Shown here in pieces: positions 23,400 to 32,687 of a stretch of 51,357 nucleotides of DNA (positions are counted from its first letter, which is position 1; every line of letters starts with the position of its first letter). The notes beneath the pieces were generated by a model that was given only the letters and a program-made list of their open reading frames with translations, did no database searches and was not told the DNA's origin. Made by a program: the position numbers and the translations under genes. This DNA comes from Bacteroidota bacterium (lineage in GTDB: Bacteria; Bacteroidota; Bacteroidia; Cytophagales; Cytophagaceae): NCBI GenBank assembly GCA_023428135.1, contig JAEYZG010000014.1, forward strand, positions 1-51,357, given 5' to 3'.

Positions 23400-23849
23400 A
23401 TGAAAAAAGAGAAGCTAACTATAGGCCGCAGTGATATTATAGATCTTCCGGATCTTAAAATATTTAAGGTAAAAGCAAAAATTGATACCGGCGCTTATAG
23501 TTGCTCCATCCATTGCAGTGATCCTAAGGTTACTGGCAAAGTACGGAAAAAGCTGAGCTTTACCTTGCCTTATTTTAATGGTAAGGAAAAAGAAAAAATT
23601 GTTTTTCAAACGAATGATTTTGATGAAAGAATGGTGAAAAGTTCTTTCGGACAAGTTGAAAAGCGTTTTGTGATAAAGACGAAAGTCCTCATTTTTAACA
23701 AACTTATTGAAACGGAGTTTACTCTTTCAGACAGAACTAACATGAAACATCCCATATTATTGGGGAGAAAATTTTTGAAAAATGGTTTCCTGGTAGATGT
23801 TTCCAAATTCAATTTATCCTACAAACAAAAGAAAAGCTTAAAAAAGTAA
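23400..23849 (+). CDS. RimB-like ATP-dependent zinc protease family protein
   Basis: A 149-residue protein of the Zn_protease/retropepsin-like family found beside RimK ligases. A retropepsin-type D-T-G (D29-G31, KIDTGAYSCSIH) is visible, with the second conserved half HPILLGRKFLKN near 122-133. RimB-type proteins trim glutamates added by RimK to ribosomal protein S6 in some bacteria. The next gene, one base away, is the RimK-like ligase, which supports that pairing here. The activity is inferred from family and context. Confidence 0.85.
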   Translation: MKKEKLTIGRSDIIDLPDLKIFKVKAKIDTGAYSCSIHCSDPKVTGKVRKKLSFTLPYFNGKEKEKIVFQTNDFDERMVKSSFGQVEKRFVIKTKVLIFNKLIETEFTLSDRTNMKHPILLGRKFLKNGFLVDVSKFNLSYKQKKSLKK

Positions 23850-23850
23850 G

Positions 23851-24759
23851 ATGATGCGTATTGCAATTCTTTCAAGAAATGCAAGCCTTTATTCCACAAA
23901 AAGACTTGTGGAGGCTGCTAAAGAGCGTGGTCACGAAGTTAGAGTTCTGGATCATTTAAAATGTTATGTAGGGATAGAAGCTGGAAATCCAACGCTTTAT
24001 TATAACAAAGAAAAAATAACTGATTACGATGCTGTAATTCCGAGAATTGGGGCTTCGGTTACATTTTACGGAGCTGCTATAGTGCGCCAGTTTGAAATGA
24101 TGAATGTGTTCAGCTCAACGAAATCACAAGCTATCACAAGGTCCAGAGATAAGCTGAGAACGCTTCAGGTTTTGAGCGAAGCTGGTATCGGAGTTCCCAA
24201 GACCGCGTTTGCAAGTCAGTCAAAAGATGTAGATAATCTTATAAATCATGTCGGTGGTGCACCGGTAATCATTAAATTATTGGAAGGCACCCAGGGCATA
24301 GGTGTTGTACTTGCAGAGTCTAAAAAAGCCGCTAAGTCTGTAATTGAAGCATTTTATGGGCTCAAGGCTGATATTCTCATTCAGGAATTTATTAAGGAGG
24401 CTAATGGGTCTGATATACGCGCATTTGTCGTAGACAATGAAGTAGTGGGAGCCATGAAAAGGCAGGGGAAAGAAGGCGAATTCCGCTCTAACCTCCATCG
24501 GGGCGGAGAAGGTGAAATGATAGAGCTTACGCATGAAGAAAGGGATGCTGCACTTTGTGCTTCCAAAGCCCTGGGCTTATCTATTTCCGGCGTAGATATG
24601 CTGAGAAGCACAAGAGGGCCTTTAATCATTGAAGTGAACTCTTCTCCAGGGCTGCAGGGAATAGAAACTGTAACTCAGATAGATGTAGCCGGTAAAATCA
24701 TTGATTTTGTGGAACGCAATAAAAAGAAAAAGGCAGAGCGGGATTTGATTGGAGTTTAG
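23851..24759 (+). CDS. rimK: RimK-like ATP-grasp ligase
   Basis: A 302-residue ATP-grasp enzyme of the ribosomal protein S6 glutamate ligase type. The start MRIAILSRN (a second ATG at 23854 is the usual start) is followed by the pre-ATP-grasp domain, GTQGIGVVLAES (ATP-binding), FIKEANGSDIRAFVVDNEVVGAM, GGEGEMIELTHEE, and the magnesium site LIIEVNSSPGLQGIE. It adds glutamate to a protein C-terminus or makes poly-glutamate. It is coupled to the RimB-like gene. Confidence 0.9.
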   Translation: MMRIAILSRNASLYSTKRLVEAAKERGHEVRVLDHLKCYVGIEAGNPTLYYNKEKITDYDAVIPRIGASVTFYGAAIVRQFEMMNVFSSTKSQAITRSRDKLRTLQVLSEAGIGVPKTAFASQSKDVDNLINHVGGAPVIIKLLEGTQGIGVVLAESKKAAKSVIEAFYGLKADILIQEFIKEANGSDIRAFVVDNEVVGAMKRQGKEGEFRSNLHRGGEGEMIELTHEERDAALCASKALGLSISGVDMLRSTRGPLIIEVNSSPGLQGIETVTQIDVAGKIIDFVERNKKKKAERDLIGV

Positions 24760-24803
24760 CTCAAAAATTTCTAAGTTGCTTCTTAGAACGCTTGATTATA
24801 TTG

Positions 24804-25727
24804 ATGGAGAGTAAGATCAGAATTGGTACCAGAGCCAGCAAACTGGCGATGTGGCAAACAGAATATGTAGCCGGTGTATTGAACAATGCCGGTTATGAAA
24901 CTGAGATTTTTAAGATTGAAACAAAAGGAGATAAGCAACTCACTTCTGCCTTTTCCGAAATAGGAACCAAAGGTATTTTTACAGAAGAGCTTGAACTACA
25001 GCTGAAGGATGGCTCCCTGGATATTGCAGTCCATAGCGCAAAAGATATGCAGACGGATCTTGGACCTGAGCTGGAAATTATTGCATTCACTGAAAGAGAA
25101 AAACCAAACGACGTCCTCGTAAGTTTTGACAAAAGCTTTGCTTTGGAAGATCTTTCAAGAGTGCTGGTTGGTACTTCTTCCACAAGAAGAAAAGCTCTGC
25201 TTAAGCATTATTATCCTCACCTTTCTACAACTGATGCCAGAGGGAATCTCCAGACAAGACTTAAGAAAATGGAGGACGGCCTTTTTCCTGCAATGATTCT
25301 TGCTTTTGCAGGCATGCATAGAATGGGCTATAATGATTTTATTGTAAAAGAACTTCCGGTTGATGTGTTTACTCCGGCTGTAGGACAGGGAAGTATTGCC
25401 ATAGAAGCAGCCTCTTCTCTTGCGTCTGATAAAAAGGAGGTCATTAGAAAATTACTAAATCATATACCAACAGAAACCTGTCTTATTGGGGAGAGAGCTT
25501 TCCTTAATAGATTAGAAGGTGGCTGTAGCATTCCGGTTTTTGGCCTTGGTACAATAGAAGGAAATCTACTTAAATTAAGAGGTGGAGTTGTAAGTCCGGA
25601 CGGTTCTGAAATTGTCAGGAAAGAGATAGTTGGAAGCCAAACCGATGCACGAAAATTAGGTCTGCAATTGGCAGAAGAAGTCCTCAACTCCGGAGGAAAA
25701 GAAATATTAAATGCCTTAAAGAAATAA
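24804..25727 (+). CDS. hemC: Hydroxymethylbilane synthase (porphobilinogen deaminase)
   Basis: About 307 residues from the ATG at 24804 (in-frame TTGs at 24792 and 24801 are less likely). It joins four porphobilinogens into hydroxymethylbilane in haem synthesis. It has RIGTRASKLAMWQT at the start, HSAKDMQTDLGPEL with the catalytic aspartate region, LVGTSSTRRKALL, and the dipyrromethane cofactor cysteine in LEGGCSIPV (about C241, near E. coli C242). It lies 44 bases after rimK within the same run. Other haem genes are not in view. Confidence 0.96.
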   Translation: MESKIRIGTRASKLAMWQTEYVAGVLNNAGYETEIFKIETKGDKQLTSAFSEIGTKGIFTEELELQLKDGSLDIAVHSAKDMQTDLGPELEIIAFTEREKPNDVLVSFDKSFALEDLSRVLVGTSSTRRKALLKHYYPHLSTTDARGNLQTRLKKMEDGLFPAMILAFAGMHRMGYNDFIVKELPVDVFTPAVGQGSIAIEAASSLASDKKEVIRKLLNHIPTETCLIGERAFLNRLEGGCSIPVFGLGTIEGNLLKLRGGVVSPDGSEIVRKEIVGSQTDARKLGLQLAEEVLNSGGKEILNALKK

Positions 25728-25772
25728 CTTTTAGGAATTATCCATGTTAAAAATGTCTTAAATTAGTGTAAT

Positions 25773-26405
25773 ATGAAAAGTAAATTTTTTGCGGTTGTAT
25801 TCATTTTTATATCGCTTGCAGCTTTTGGTCAAACTACCAAACCCTCTAAAAAGGATTATGTGGTGACAATAAAAACAGAATTTGGAGACATGGTAATGCT
25901 CCTTTCAGATCTTACTCCAAAACACAAAGAAAACTTCTTAAAGCTTGCTCAGCAAGGTTTTTATAATGGAACAACCTTTCACAGAATTATTGATGAATTC
26001 ATGATTCAGGGCGGAGATCCAAATTCTAAGGATACCGATCCGAATAATGACGGGATGGGAGGCCCAGGTTATACTGTGCCAGCTGAGTTTAATGAGAAAC
26101 TGAAGCACAACAAGGGAGCAGTTGCCGCAGCAAGAATGGGCGACCAGGTAAATCCTAAAAGAGAATCCAGCGGATCACAATTTTATATCGTAGAAAATCA
26201 GGATGGTGCACACTTTCTTGATAATCAATATACTGTTTTTGGTCAGGTGGTGCAGGGGCTAGATGTGATTGATAAAATTGCTACTCAGCCAAAGGATTAC
26301 CGTGACAGACCTTCCAAAAATATCACCATGGAGGTTACCGTTAAAAAACTAAAAAAGAAAAAAATCATAAAACTATATCACTGCGAAAACTTTTATAAAG
26401 CATGA
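25773..26405 (+). CDS. Exported peptidyl-prolyl cis-trans isomerase (cyclophilin)
   Basis: A 210-residue cyclophilin with an N-terminal signal peptide (ends near AAFGQT), so periplasmic or envelope-located. Catalytic region YNGTTFHRIIDEFMIQGGDP has the conserved F-H-R; also AAARMGDQVNPKRESSGSQFYI (SGSQFYI hallmark), and TVFGQVVQGLDVIDKIA. The lysine-rich C-terminus (KKLKKKKI) is common in homologues. The stop overlaps the next start (ATGA at 26402), so they are coupled. Confidence 0.92.
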   Translation: MKSKFFAVVFIFISLAAFGQTTKPSKKDYVVTIKTEFGDMVMLLSDLTPKHKENFLKLAQQGFYNGTTFHRIIDEFMIQGGDPNSKDTDPNNDGMGGPGYTVPAEFNEKLKHNKGAVAAARMGDQVNPKRESSGSQFYIVENQDGAHFLDNQYTVFGQVVQGLDVIDKIATQPKDYRDRPSKNITMEVTVKKLKKKKIIKLYHCENFYKA

Positions 26406-27313
26406 AAAAGAAAGTTTTAATAACAGGTTCAAATGGCCTTTTAGGGCAAAAGCTGGTAGGTCTTATAGCTGATGACGAAAACTATGATTTGATCGCTACA
26501 GCAAGAGGCGAAAACAGACTTCCTATGGAGCCTGGAGCATATGTCTATAAGTCAATGGACATTACAAACCGCAACCAGGTTATGGATATAGTTTCTGAGA
26601 TCAAACCTGATTTTATCATTCACACTGCTGCTATGACCAATGTAGATCAATGTGAGACTGAGAAAGAAGCTTGCTGGGCACAGAATGTTGATGCAGTTAA
26701 ATACCTTATTGAAGCATGTGAAAAAGTAAAATCACATCTGATCCACTTATCTACAGATTTTATTTTTGATGGTAAGAATGGTCCTTATGATGAAAATGCT
26801 AAGGCCAATCCTTTGAGTTATTATGGAGAGAGCAAACTGGCAGCAGAAAAACTTGTATTGAAAAGCAAAGCTAAATGGGCTATTGCAAGAACTGTACTAG
26901 TTTATGGTATTGCTTGCGATATGAGTAGATCCAATATCATCCTTTGGGTTAAAAAAAGTCTGGAAGAAGGGAAGAAAATCCAAGTGGTTACGGATCAGTG
27001 GAGAACTCCAACATTGGCCGAAGATCTGGCCATGGGATGTTATCTTATCATGGAAAATCAGGCTACTGGAATCTATAACATCAGCGGAAAAGATTTCCTT
27101 ACACCATATGAAATGGCCATAAAAACTGCCGATTTCTTTAAACTCGATAAGGCCCTTATTACAAAAGCAGACAGCACTATCTTCAAACAACCTGCTGTAA
27201 GACCTCCTAAAACTGGCTTTATTCTTGATAAGGCCATGAATGACTTGGGCTATGACCCTCATTCATTTGAAGAAGGAATCAAATTGTTGGCTGAACAAAT
27301 AGCTGAAGTTTAA
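26402..27313 (+). CDS. SDR-family reductase, dTDP-4-dehydrorhamnose reductase (RmlD)-like
   Basis: A 303-residue Rossmann-fold protein: VLITGSNGLLGQKLV (GxxGxxG), IIHTAAMTNVDQCE, LSTDFIFDGKNGPYDE, and the catalytic YYGESK (YxxxK). It matches the RmlD/sugar-nucleotide reductase group, which makes dTDP-rhamnose. The other rml genes are not present here, so the exact substrate is uncertain. It is coupled to the cyclophilin gene and ends the operon. Confidence 0.83.
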   Translation: MKKKVLITGSNGLLGQKLVGLIADDENYDLIATARGENRLPMEPGAYVYKSMDITNRNQVMDIVSEIKPDFIIHTAAMTNVDQCETEKEACWAQNVDAVKYLIEACEKVKSHLIHLSTDFIFDGKNGPYDENAKANPLSYYGESKLAAEKLVLKSKAKWAIARTVLVYGIACDMSRSNIILWVKKSLEEGKKIQVVTDQWRTPTLAEDLAMGCYLIMENQATGIYNISGKDFLTPYEMAIKTADFFKLDKALITKADSTIFKQPAVRPPKTGFILDKAMNDLGYDPHSFEEGIKLLAEQIAEV

Positions 27314-27664
27314 TTCTTTTATTCTAAGTAAAAGAATTTTGTTTATTTACTTTTAGAAAAATTCCCGGGGTTAATCTAGGGGTTTTCCCTTATTTACAAG
27401 CGTTCGTTATTGAAGTATTTTTAAAGTATAATTAAAATGTGAGTAAGACGGCGGTTTTCAAAACGGGATTTTAAGTTGGTAGTGGGTTGAAAAGCTGTAT
27501 TTGGTGATTTGGCTTATTAGTACGCTTTTGTTTAATAAGTTAGTAAATAATTTAGTAAAGGTTAATGAGCCCTTCGGGAGTGGAGGGCTTTTTTTATTGC
27601 CCTCATTTTTATACTTTTAGGCATAGTTTAATCAGCTTACTACTACTGCACTTTACCAGCTTTT
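27314..27664 (+). ncRNA. Possible small non-coding transcript ending in an intrinsic terminator
   Basis: 351 bases without a coding frame. 27568-27596 is a clear terminator (AGCCCT paired with AGGGCT, then TTTTTTT), yet it lies about 255 bases after the RmlD-like stop. A small hairpin CGGTTTTCAAAACGG is present around 27453. A distant 3' end of the upstream operon or an independent small RNA are both possible. No known RNA family was recognised. Confidence 0.3.
27568..27596 (+). terminator. Intrinsic terminator
   Basis: AGCCCT (27568-27573) pairs with AGGGCT (27584-27589), followed by a run of T. It precedes the helix-hairpin-helix gene. Confidence 0.85.
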
Positions 27665-28555
27665 ATGAATCTTATCGAAAGATGTAAATCCTTTTTTGGT
27701 ATTTCAAAAAAGGAAGCCCAAGGATTTATTATCCTCCAGGTTATTTTGGGTTTTGTATTGATTGTCCCATTTTTTACCGACTTTATTTTTCCTACAAAAG
27801 ACATTAATAAGTCAGAAAGTAATGTATCGCTTGACAGTCTGGTCAAGTTATTTGAGGCCCAATCAGAATTGATTACTGCCAAAAATGAACCTTTACATAT
27901 TCCTTCTCTCAAGCTCCCAAGAAGTTTTGATCCCAATATTGCATCAAAAGAGATCTTCCTTAGTACCGGTTTAAAGCCCAAGCTGGCGGAAAGGATAATT
28001 AAATTCAGGGAGAAAGGAGGGAAGTTTTTTGACAAGGAGGATTTGCTTAAGATTTATGGGCTCGATAAAAATGAATTTGAAAAAATGGTCCCATTCTTAA
28101 CTTTTCAACCAACCTTTAAGCCTAAACTAATGGAGAAAAAGGAACCCGATGTTTTCGATATTAACAAGGCCGACTCAGCAAGCCTGGAAAAACTGGATGG
28201 TATTGGGCCAGCACTTGCAATAAGGATTCTTAAATATAAAAATGCCCTTGGAGGGTTTGTCAGCAAAGACCAGTATTCGGAGATTTATGGATTGAACGAC
28301 AATGCCCTTGCCCAATTAAACAGATATACCTTCATAGGTAAGGCATTTGAACCTGAAAAAATCAATCTTTATAGTGCTGAATTTAAGATTATTGCAGGCC
28401 ATCCTTACTTAGGATACCAGGCTGCCAAATGCATTTCCAAATTGAAAAAGACAACCTTCTCTGCTGAAGCCGTTCATTCAATAATCAGGAACGATACGGT
28501 TTTTAAATGCAAAAAAACAGAACTATTATACAAATATATTGAAATAGGGCAATAA
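27665..28555 (+). CDS. Membrane-anchored helix-hairpin-helix protein (ComEA-like)
   Basis: A 296-residue protein with one membrane helix (about 20-42) and three ComEA-type helix-hairpin-helix units. The first is around 85-130 (ISKEIFLSTGLKPKLAERIIKF with LKIYGL). The second, best defined, is DINKADSASLEKLDGIGPALAIRILKYKNALGGF (about 163-196). A weaker third lies near 235-265. These domains bind DNA non-specifically in DNA uptake, but the protein could also serve in another surface DNA role. It stands alone. Confidence 0.82.
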   Translation: MNLIERCKSFFGISKKEAQGFIILQVILGFVLIVPFFTDFIFPTKDINKSESNVSLDSLVKLFEAQSELITAKNEPLHIPSLKLPRSFDPNIASKEIFLSTGLKPKLAERIIKFREKGGKFFDKEDLLKIYGLDKNEFEKMVPFLTFQPTFKPKLMEKKEPDVFDINKADSASLEKLDGIGPALAIRILKYKNALGGFVSKDQYSEIYGLNDNALAQLNRYTFIGKAFEPEKINLYSAEFKIIAGHPYLGYQAAKCISKLKKTTFSAEAVHSIIRNDTVFKCKKTELLYKYIEIGQ

Positions 28556-28643
28556 AAAATTATATTTTTGGGTTAAAATTGAGAAAAACAAATACTATTT
28601 TTAGGTAAAATAGTGTATAAACTCTTTAATTTTTTCAAAGGGA

Positions 28644-29945
28644 ATGATATTGGTATTAGTGCCTCAGATTACAAACAGGCTTACATATATTTTTGATTTT
28701 TATTTTAAAGAAATATTCAAATCGGATTATGAATTTACCACAGATGCTGACAAATTCAAAGACTTTAGTGAAGCAAAGTTTTCTTATGGATTCAGACAGA
28801 TCAATGATGAATTATATCTGGAAGCAGATCCCCTTTTGTTTGAAACAACTGTTTCGATAAGGCAAATTTCTATTGGAATATTTAAAGAAGTAAAAACTAT
28901 ATTTTCTGTAAAAAACGGAGCACTTCCATTCGATCCATTCGCCGCCGGTTTTTATATGATCACGAGGTACGAAGAATATCTTCCTCATAAAAAAGACAGG
29001 CACAACAGATATAAACCAGAAAGCAGCATAGCGATCTCAGGAGGTTTTCTTGAAAAACCAATAGTCAATTTCTGGGCTTTACTGATTAAGGAAACAGTTA
29101 ATAATAAGTACCCTCAAACTATTAATTATTCCGGAACTTACAGTTTTCAGCCTACTCTTGATATTGATAATGCTTATGCCTATAAATATAAAGGTTTTTT
29201 AAGGATCGGTTTTTCTCTAGCTCAAAGGCTTATAAAGCTTGATTTTAATAAATTTGTAAAACGTCTCAAAGTGCATTGGGGTAAACTACAAGACCCCTAT
29301 GATACTTATGATAAACAAAGAAGAATTCACAGGACTTACAAAATAAGTCCTAATTACTTTTTCCTTTTGGGTGACTATGGCAAGTATGACAAAAACCTTC
29401 CCTATGATAATGAGCATTTAGTGAAGCTTGTTAAAAGTCTTGATGATGAGGCAACTATAGGTTTACACCCTTCTTATGGTTCAAATACTTCCGAACGACA
29501 ACTATTAGTTGAGAAAAAAAGGCTGGAAGGTATACTATCCCGCAATGTCACAAAAAGCAGACAGCACTATATAAAACTTACCCTTCCGGAAACGTACAGA
29601 AAACTATTGAATGCAGGGATAAAAGAGGATTATTCTATGGGCTATACAACTAAGATCGGCTTCAGAGCCGGAACCTGTAGCTCCTTCCTGTTCTTTGATC
29701 TGGAGAAAAATGTTACTACTGACCTTAGAGTATTTCCCTTTGCTTTTATGGACAGCACACTAAAGTTTTTCCTGAAAGTACGTTCGAAGGAAGTAATCAA
29801 CCATATCACTCCCATTGTCAATGATGTAAAACAAGTAGGAGGGCAGCTTATTTTCATTTTTCATAATGAGTCTTTAGGAAATGAAAGACAGTGGAAGAAT
29901 TGGGGAGAAGTCTACGAAAAAGTAATACGACTGGCAAAAGAGTGA
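28644..29945 (+). CDS. Polysaccharide deacetylase family protein
   Basis: A 433-residue protein of the Bacteroidota group with an N-terminal region of unknown function and a NodB-like fold behind it. Visible pieces are FQPTLDIDNAYAYKYKG (metal-site aspartates), LDDEATIGLHPSYGSN (second metal histidine region), KSRQHYIKLTLPETYRKLLNAGI, and SMGYTTKIGFRAGTCSSF. It probably acts on surface or envelope glycans. It is followed by an acyltransferase-like gene and another deacetylase, so the three probably act together. Confidence 0.8.
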   Translation: MILVLVPQITNRLTYIFDFYFKEIFKSDYEFTTDADKFKDFSEAKFSYGFRQINDELYLEADPLLFETTVSIRQISIGIFKEVKTIFSVKNGALPFDPFAAGFYMITRYEEYLPHKKDRHNRYKPESSIAISGGFLEKPIVNFWALLIKETVNNKYPQTINYSGTYSFQPTLDIDNAYAYKYKGFLRIGFSLAQRLIKLDFNKFVKRLKVHWGKLQDPYDTYDKQRRIHRTYKISPNYFFLLGDYGKYDKNLPYDNEHLVKLVKSLDDEATIGLHPSYGSNTSERQLLVEKKRLEGILSRNVTKSRQHYIKLTLPETYRKLLNAGIKEDYSMGYTTKIGFRAGTCSSFLFFDLEKNVTTDLRVFPFAFMDSTLKFFLKVRSKEVINHITPIVNDVKQVGGQLIFIFHNESLGNERQWKNWGEVYEKVIRLAKE

Positions 29946-29997
29946 CATTCTGATTAATTTCAAAAACTAATTCTCCCTAAAAGCAGAGGTCTCTTTA

Positions 29998-30939
29998 ATG
30001 AATAAAAAAGACTATTTCAGAAGTTACTGTGAGAAGCAAAAAGACATACCTCTTTTTCTTACACCAGCATGGATGGATCTTATCTGTGGCGATAACTGGG
30101 ATGTCTTGATTGAAGCCAAAGGGGAAAATATTCATGGCTTTTTAGTTTTTCCTCTTAATAATAAACTGGGATTTAAAAGAATTCTGCAACCTCAACTTAC
30201 GCCATACTCCGGAGCATGGATCAACTATCCCGATGGACAAAAAGATCTGACAAAAATTGCTTACGAAAAAAAAGTATTGTCATCTTTAATTGAACGTTTA
30301 CCGGAGTTCGACGAGTTGATCCTTAATCTTTATCCAACCTTTACAAACTGGCTTCCTTTCTACTGGAAGGGGTTTAAACAAACTACGAGATACACTTATA
30401 AGATCTTTAAAGGCCAAAATCCTGAAGCGCTTAAGTTGCAAGTAAAAGATTCTGTCAGAAGGGAATTGGCAAAAGCAGAACGAACCTTGCAGGTGTTTAA
30501 ATCAGAAGATGTTAAGAATTTATTCGACTTTAAAGTAAGATCATTTAGGGAACAGAATCTTAGCTTTGATTTGAATTATTCCTTCATCAAAAGATGTATT
30601 GAATGGTGTATCAAGGAAGAAAAGGGGCAGATTTTATATGCCAAAGATGAGGAAGGTTCAATACATGCCGGTGTGTTTCTCGTTTGGGATGCACATTGTA
30701 TTTATTACTTGTTTGGCGCAGCTGATCCTGAGTATAAAAATTCAGGTGCTTTAACTCTTCTGCTTTGGAAAGGAATTGAAATGGCTCAATCGCAATCCAA
30801 AGATTTTGATTTTGAGGGGAGCATGCTCGAACCTGTTGAACAGTTTTTTAGGAATTTTGGAGCCGCCCAACTTCCTTACCACCAGATAGTGAAGAGGAAT
30901 TCACTTTTATTAAGGCTTAAAAATATTATAGGGAAATGA
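29998..30939 (+). CDS. FemAB/GNAT-like acyltransferase
   Basis: A 313-residue protein with a two-lobed GNAT fold: an N-terminal lobe (PLFLTPAWMDLI, FLVFPLNNKLGFKRI) and a C-terminal lobe with a GNAT-like AGVFLVWDAHCIYYLFGAADPEY and LLLWKGIEMAQSQSKDFDFEGSM. This is typical of the FemAB/BioF2-like group that acts on polysaccharide or cell-wall precursors. The stop overlaps the next start by 4 bases, so it is coupled to the deacetylase. Substrate is unknown. Confidence 0.78.
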   Translation: MNKKDYFRSYCEKQKDIPLFLTPAWMDLICGDNWDVLIEAKGENIHGFLVFPLNNKLGFKRILQPQLTPYSGAWINYPDGQKDLTKIAYEKKVLSSLIERLPEFDELILNLYPTFTNWLPFYWKGFKQTTRYTYKIFKGQNPEALKLQVKDSVRRELAKAERTLQVFKSEDVKNLFDFKVRSFREQNLSFDLNYSFIKRCIEWCIKEEKGQILYAKDEEGSIHAGVFLVWDAHCIYYLFGAADPEYKNSGALTLLLWKGIEMAQSQSKDFDFEGSMLEPVEQFFRNFGAAQLPYHQIVKRNSLLLRLKNIIGK

Positions 30940-31952
30940 ACATTAAAGACAATTTGTTCATCCCGATTCTGAATGCTTGTGCATCTGTTTTACCCTTCGC
31001 CGCACTTAGGAAATTAACGGGGCAGAAGGTAATATTTCCAACCTACCATGTGGTCTCAGATCATGAAGTGCCACATGCAAGTAATCTTTATAAGATCAGA
31101 AATGAAAAGTTATTTATTGAAGATCTTGAGTTTTTGCTGAGGCATTTTAACCCAATAACCATTGATGAGCTCTTAAAATGGAGAAATGGCCAGTTAAGGT
31201 TTGATAAACCATCATTTTTATTATCGTTTGATGATGGTTTAAGAGAGGTAAAAGATGTTATTGCACCTATACTAATAAAGAAGGGGGTTCCAGCTGCTTT
31301 TTTTATTAATTCTGCTTTTACCGATAACAGGGAAATGATGTTCCGGAACAAGGCAAGCCTTCTTCTAGATTTGTTCAAAAAGAAAAAAATCAATTTTAAA
31401 AGAACATTTGATTCAACCGGAATTGGCGAAGATAATTTTATCCTAAAGGTAAAATCAGTAAAGTATAAGGAAAGAGACATCCTTAATAAATTAGCTCTTG
31501 CTTCTGAGTTTTCATTTTTAGAATATTTGAAAGAAAAGAGGCCGTACCTGGAATCAGAAGACGTAATGGAGTTAAAAAAGCTTGGCTTCCATATTGGAGC
31601 TCATAGTTTAGACCATCCCTTATATGAGCAGATTTCCCTGGAAGAGCAAGTGATGCAAACATCAGAAAGTATCGATTTTATAATTAATAATGATTTTTCC
31701 GGATTGAGGACTTTTGCTTTTCCTTTTACTGATTATGGTGTTTCTGCTGCTTTATTCAATAAAATGTATGAAAATATGAGAGTTGATTGTTCTTTTGGAG
31801 TTGCAGGAATAAAACATGAAAATTATAATTTCCATTTTCAAAGAATACCAATGGAAAAAAGTCTTGATTCTGCACGTCAGATCATTGCTGCAGAATACAT
31901 ATATTATATTTTGAAAAGTCCTTTAGGGAAAAACCATATAAAAAGAAAGTAA
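30936..31952 (+). CDS. Polysaccharide deacetylase (NodB domain)
   Basis: A 338-residue protein with a NodB homology domain: SFLLSFDDGLREVKD (first metal/base aspartates), GVPAAFFINSAF, and HIGAHSLDHPLYEQISLEEQ (HSxDHP, metal histidines). It removes N- or O-acetyl groups from glycans. An insertion of about 60 residues between the two motifs (RNKASLLLDLFKKKKIN onward) is seen in the Bacteroidota subgroup. It is coupled to the preceding gene and adjoins upp. Confidence 0.87.
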   Translation: MNIKDNLFIPILNACASVLPFAALRKLTGQKVIFPTYHVVSDHEVPHASNLYKIRNEKLFIEDLEFLLRHFNPITIDELLKWRNGQLRFDKPSFLLSFDDGLREVKDVIAPILIKKGVPAAFFINSAFTDNREMMFRNKASLLLDLFKKKKINFKRTFDSTGIGEDNFILKVKSVKYKERDILNKLALASEFSFLEYLKEKRPYLESEDVMELKKLGFHIGAHSLDHPLYEQISLEEQVMQTSESIDFIINNDFSGLRTFAFPFTDYGVSAALFNKMYENMRVDCSFGVAGIKHENYNFHFQRIPMEKSLDSARQIIAAEYIYYILKSPLGKNHIKRK

Positions 31953-31954
31953 AC

Positions 31955-32602
31955 GTGTTTGTGCTCACTCAATCCCCATCTGTTGCAGATCGCTTTTTAG
32001 CTGAACTAAGGTCTGTTGAAATTCAAAAAGACAGTATGCGTTTCAGACGCAATATGGAGCGGCTCGGAGCTCTGATTGCCTATGAAATTTCAAAAGAATT
32101 AAATTATAAAAAGGAAGTAGTACAAAGTCCTTTGGCTCAAGCCGCTACCTATACTCTTGAACAAAAGATTGTAATCGGTGCAATTTTGAGAGCAGGTATC
32201 CCCTTTTTTCAGGGGTTTTTAAATATCTTTGATCAGTCAGAATCAGCGTTTGTTGCCGCCTATAGAAGTGCCAAGTCCGAGGAAACCGGTAAAGTCGAAA
32301 TTAACATGGACTATGTCGCTTCACCTGATTTGACAGGGAAAGTGCTGATACTTACAGATCCAATGCTCGCAACCGGCAAATCCCTTGTGGTAGCTTACCG
32401 AACTTTATTGAAGTATGGAAAACCTTCAGAAGTGCATCTGGCCTCCGTATTATCTAGCAGAGAAGGAATAGAATATGTAAAAAATGAAATTCCCGAAGCA
32501 AAACTATGGACTGTTGCTGTAGACGAAAAAATGAATGAAAAATTTTATATAGTTCCAGGTCTGGGAGATGCAGGAGATTTAGCTTTTGGTCAAAAGAGAT
32601 AA
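31955..32602 (+). CDS. upp: Uracil phosphoribosyltransferase
   Basis: A 215-residue enzyme converting uracil and PRPP to UMP (pyrimidine salvage). It has LGALIAYEISKELNYK, IGAILRAGIPFFQG, the PRPP loop LILTDPMLATGKSLVVAYR, and the conserved C-terminal PGLGDAGDLAFG. The start is GTG at 31955, three bases from the deacetylase stop. It is co-transcribed by position, though functionally unrelated to the glycan genes. Confidence 0.95.
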   Translation: MFVLTQSPSVADRFLAELRSVEIQKDSMRFRRNMERLGALIAYEISKELNYKKEVVQSPLAQAATYTLEQKIVIGAILRAGIPFFQGFLNIFDQSESAFVAAYRSAKSEETGKVEINMDYVASPDLTGKVLILTDPMLATGKSLVVAYRTLLKYGKPSEVHLASVLSSREGIEYVKNEIPEAKLWTVAVDEKMNEKFYIVPGLGDAGDLAFGQKR

Positions 32603-32687
32603 TACTGAGTCTATTACAATGTTAAGCAAACTAAAGAAGATCGAATTCCGTTATTTTTAAAACCACACAAGTACATAGTCCAATTTT

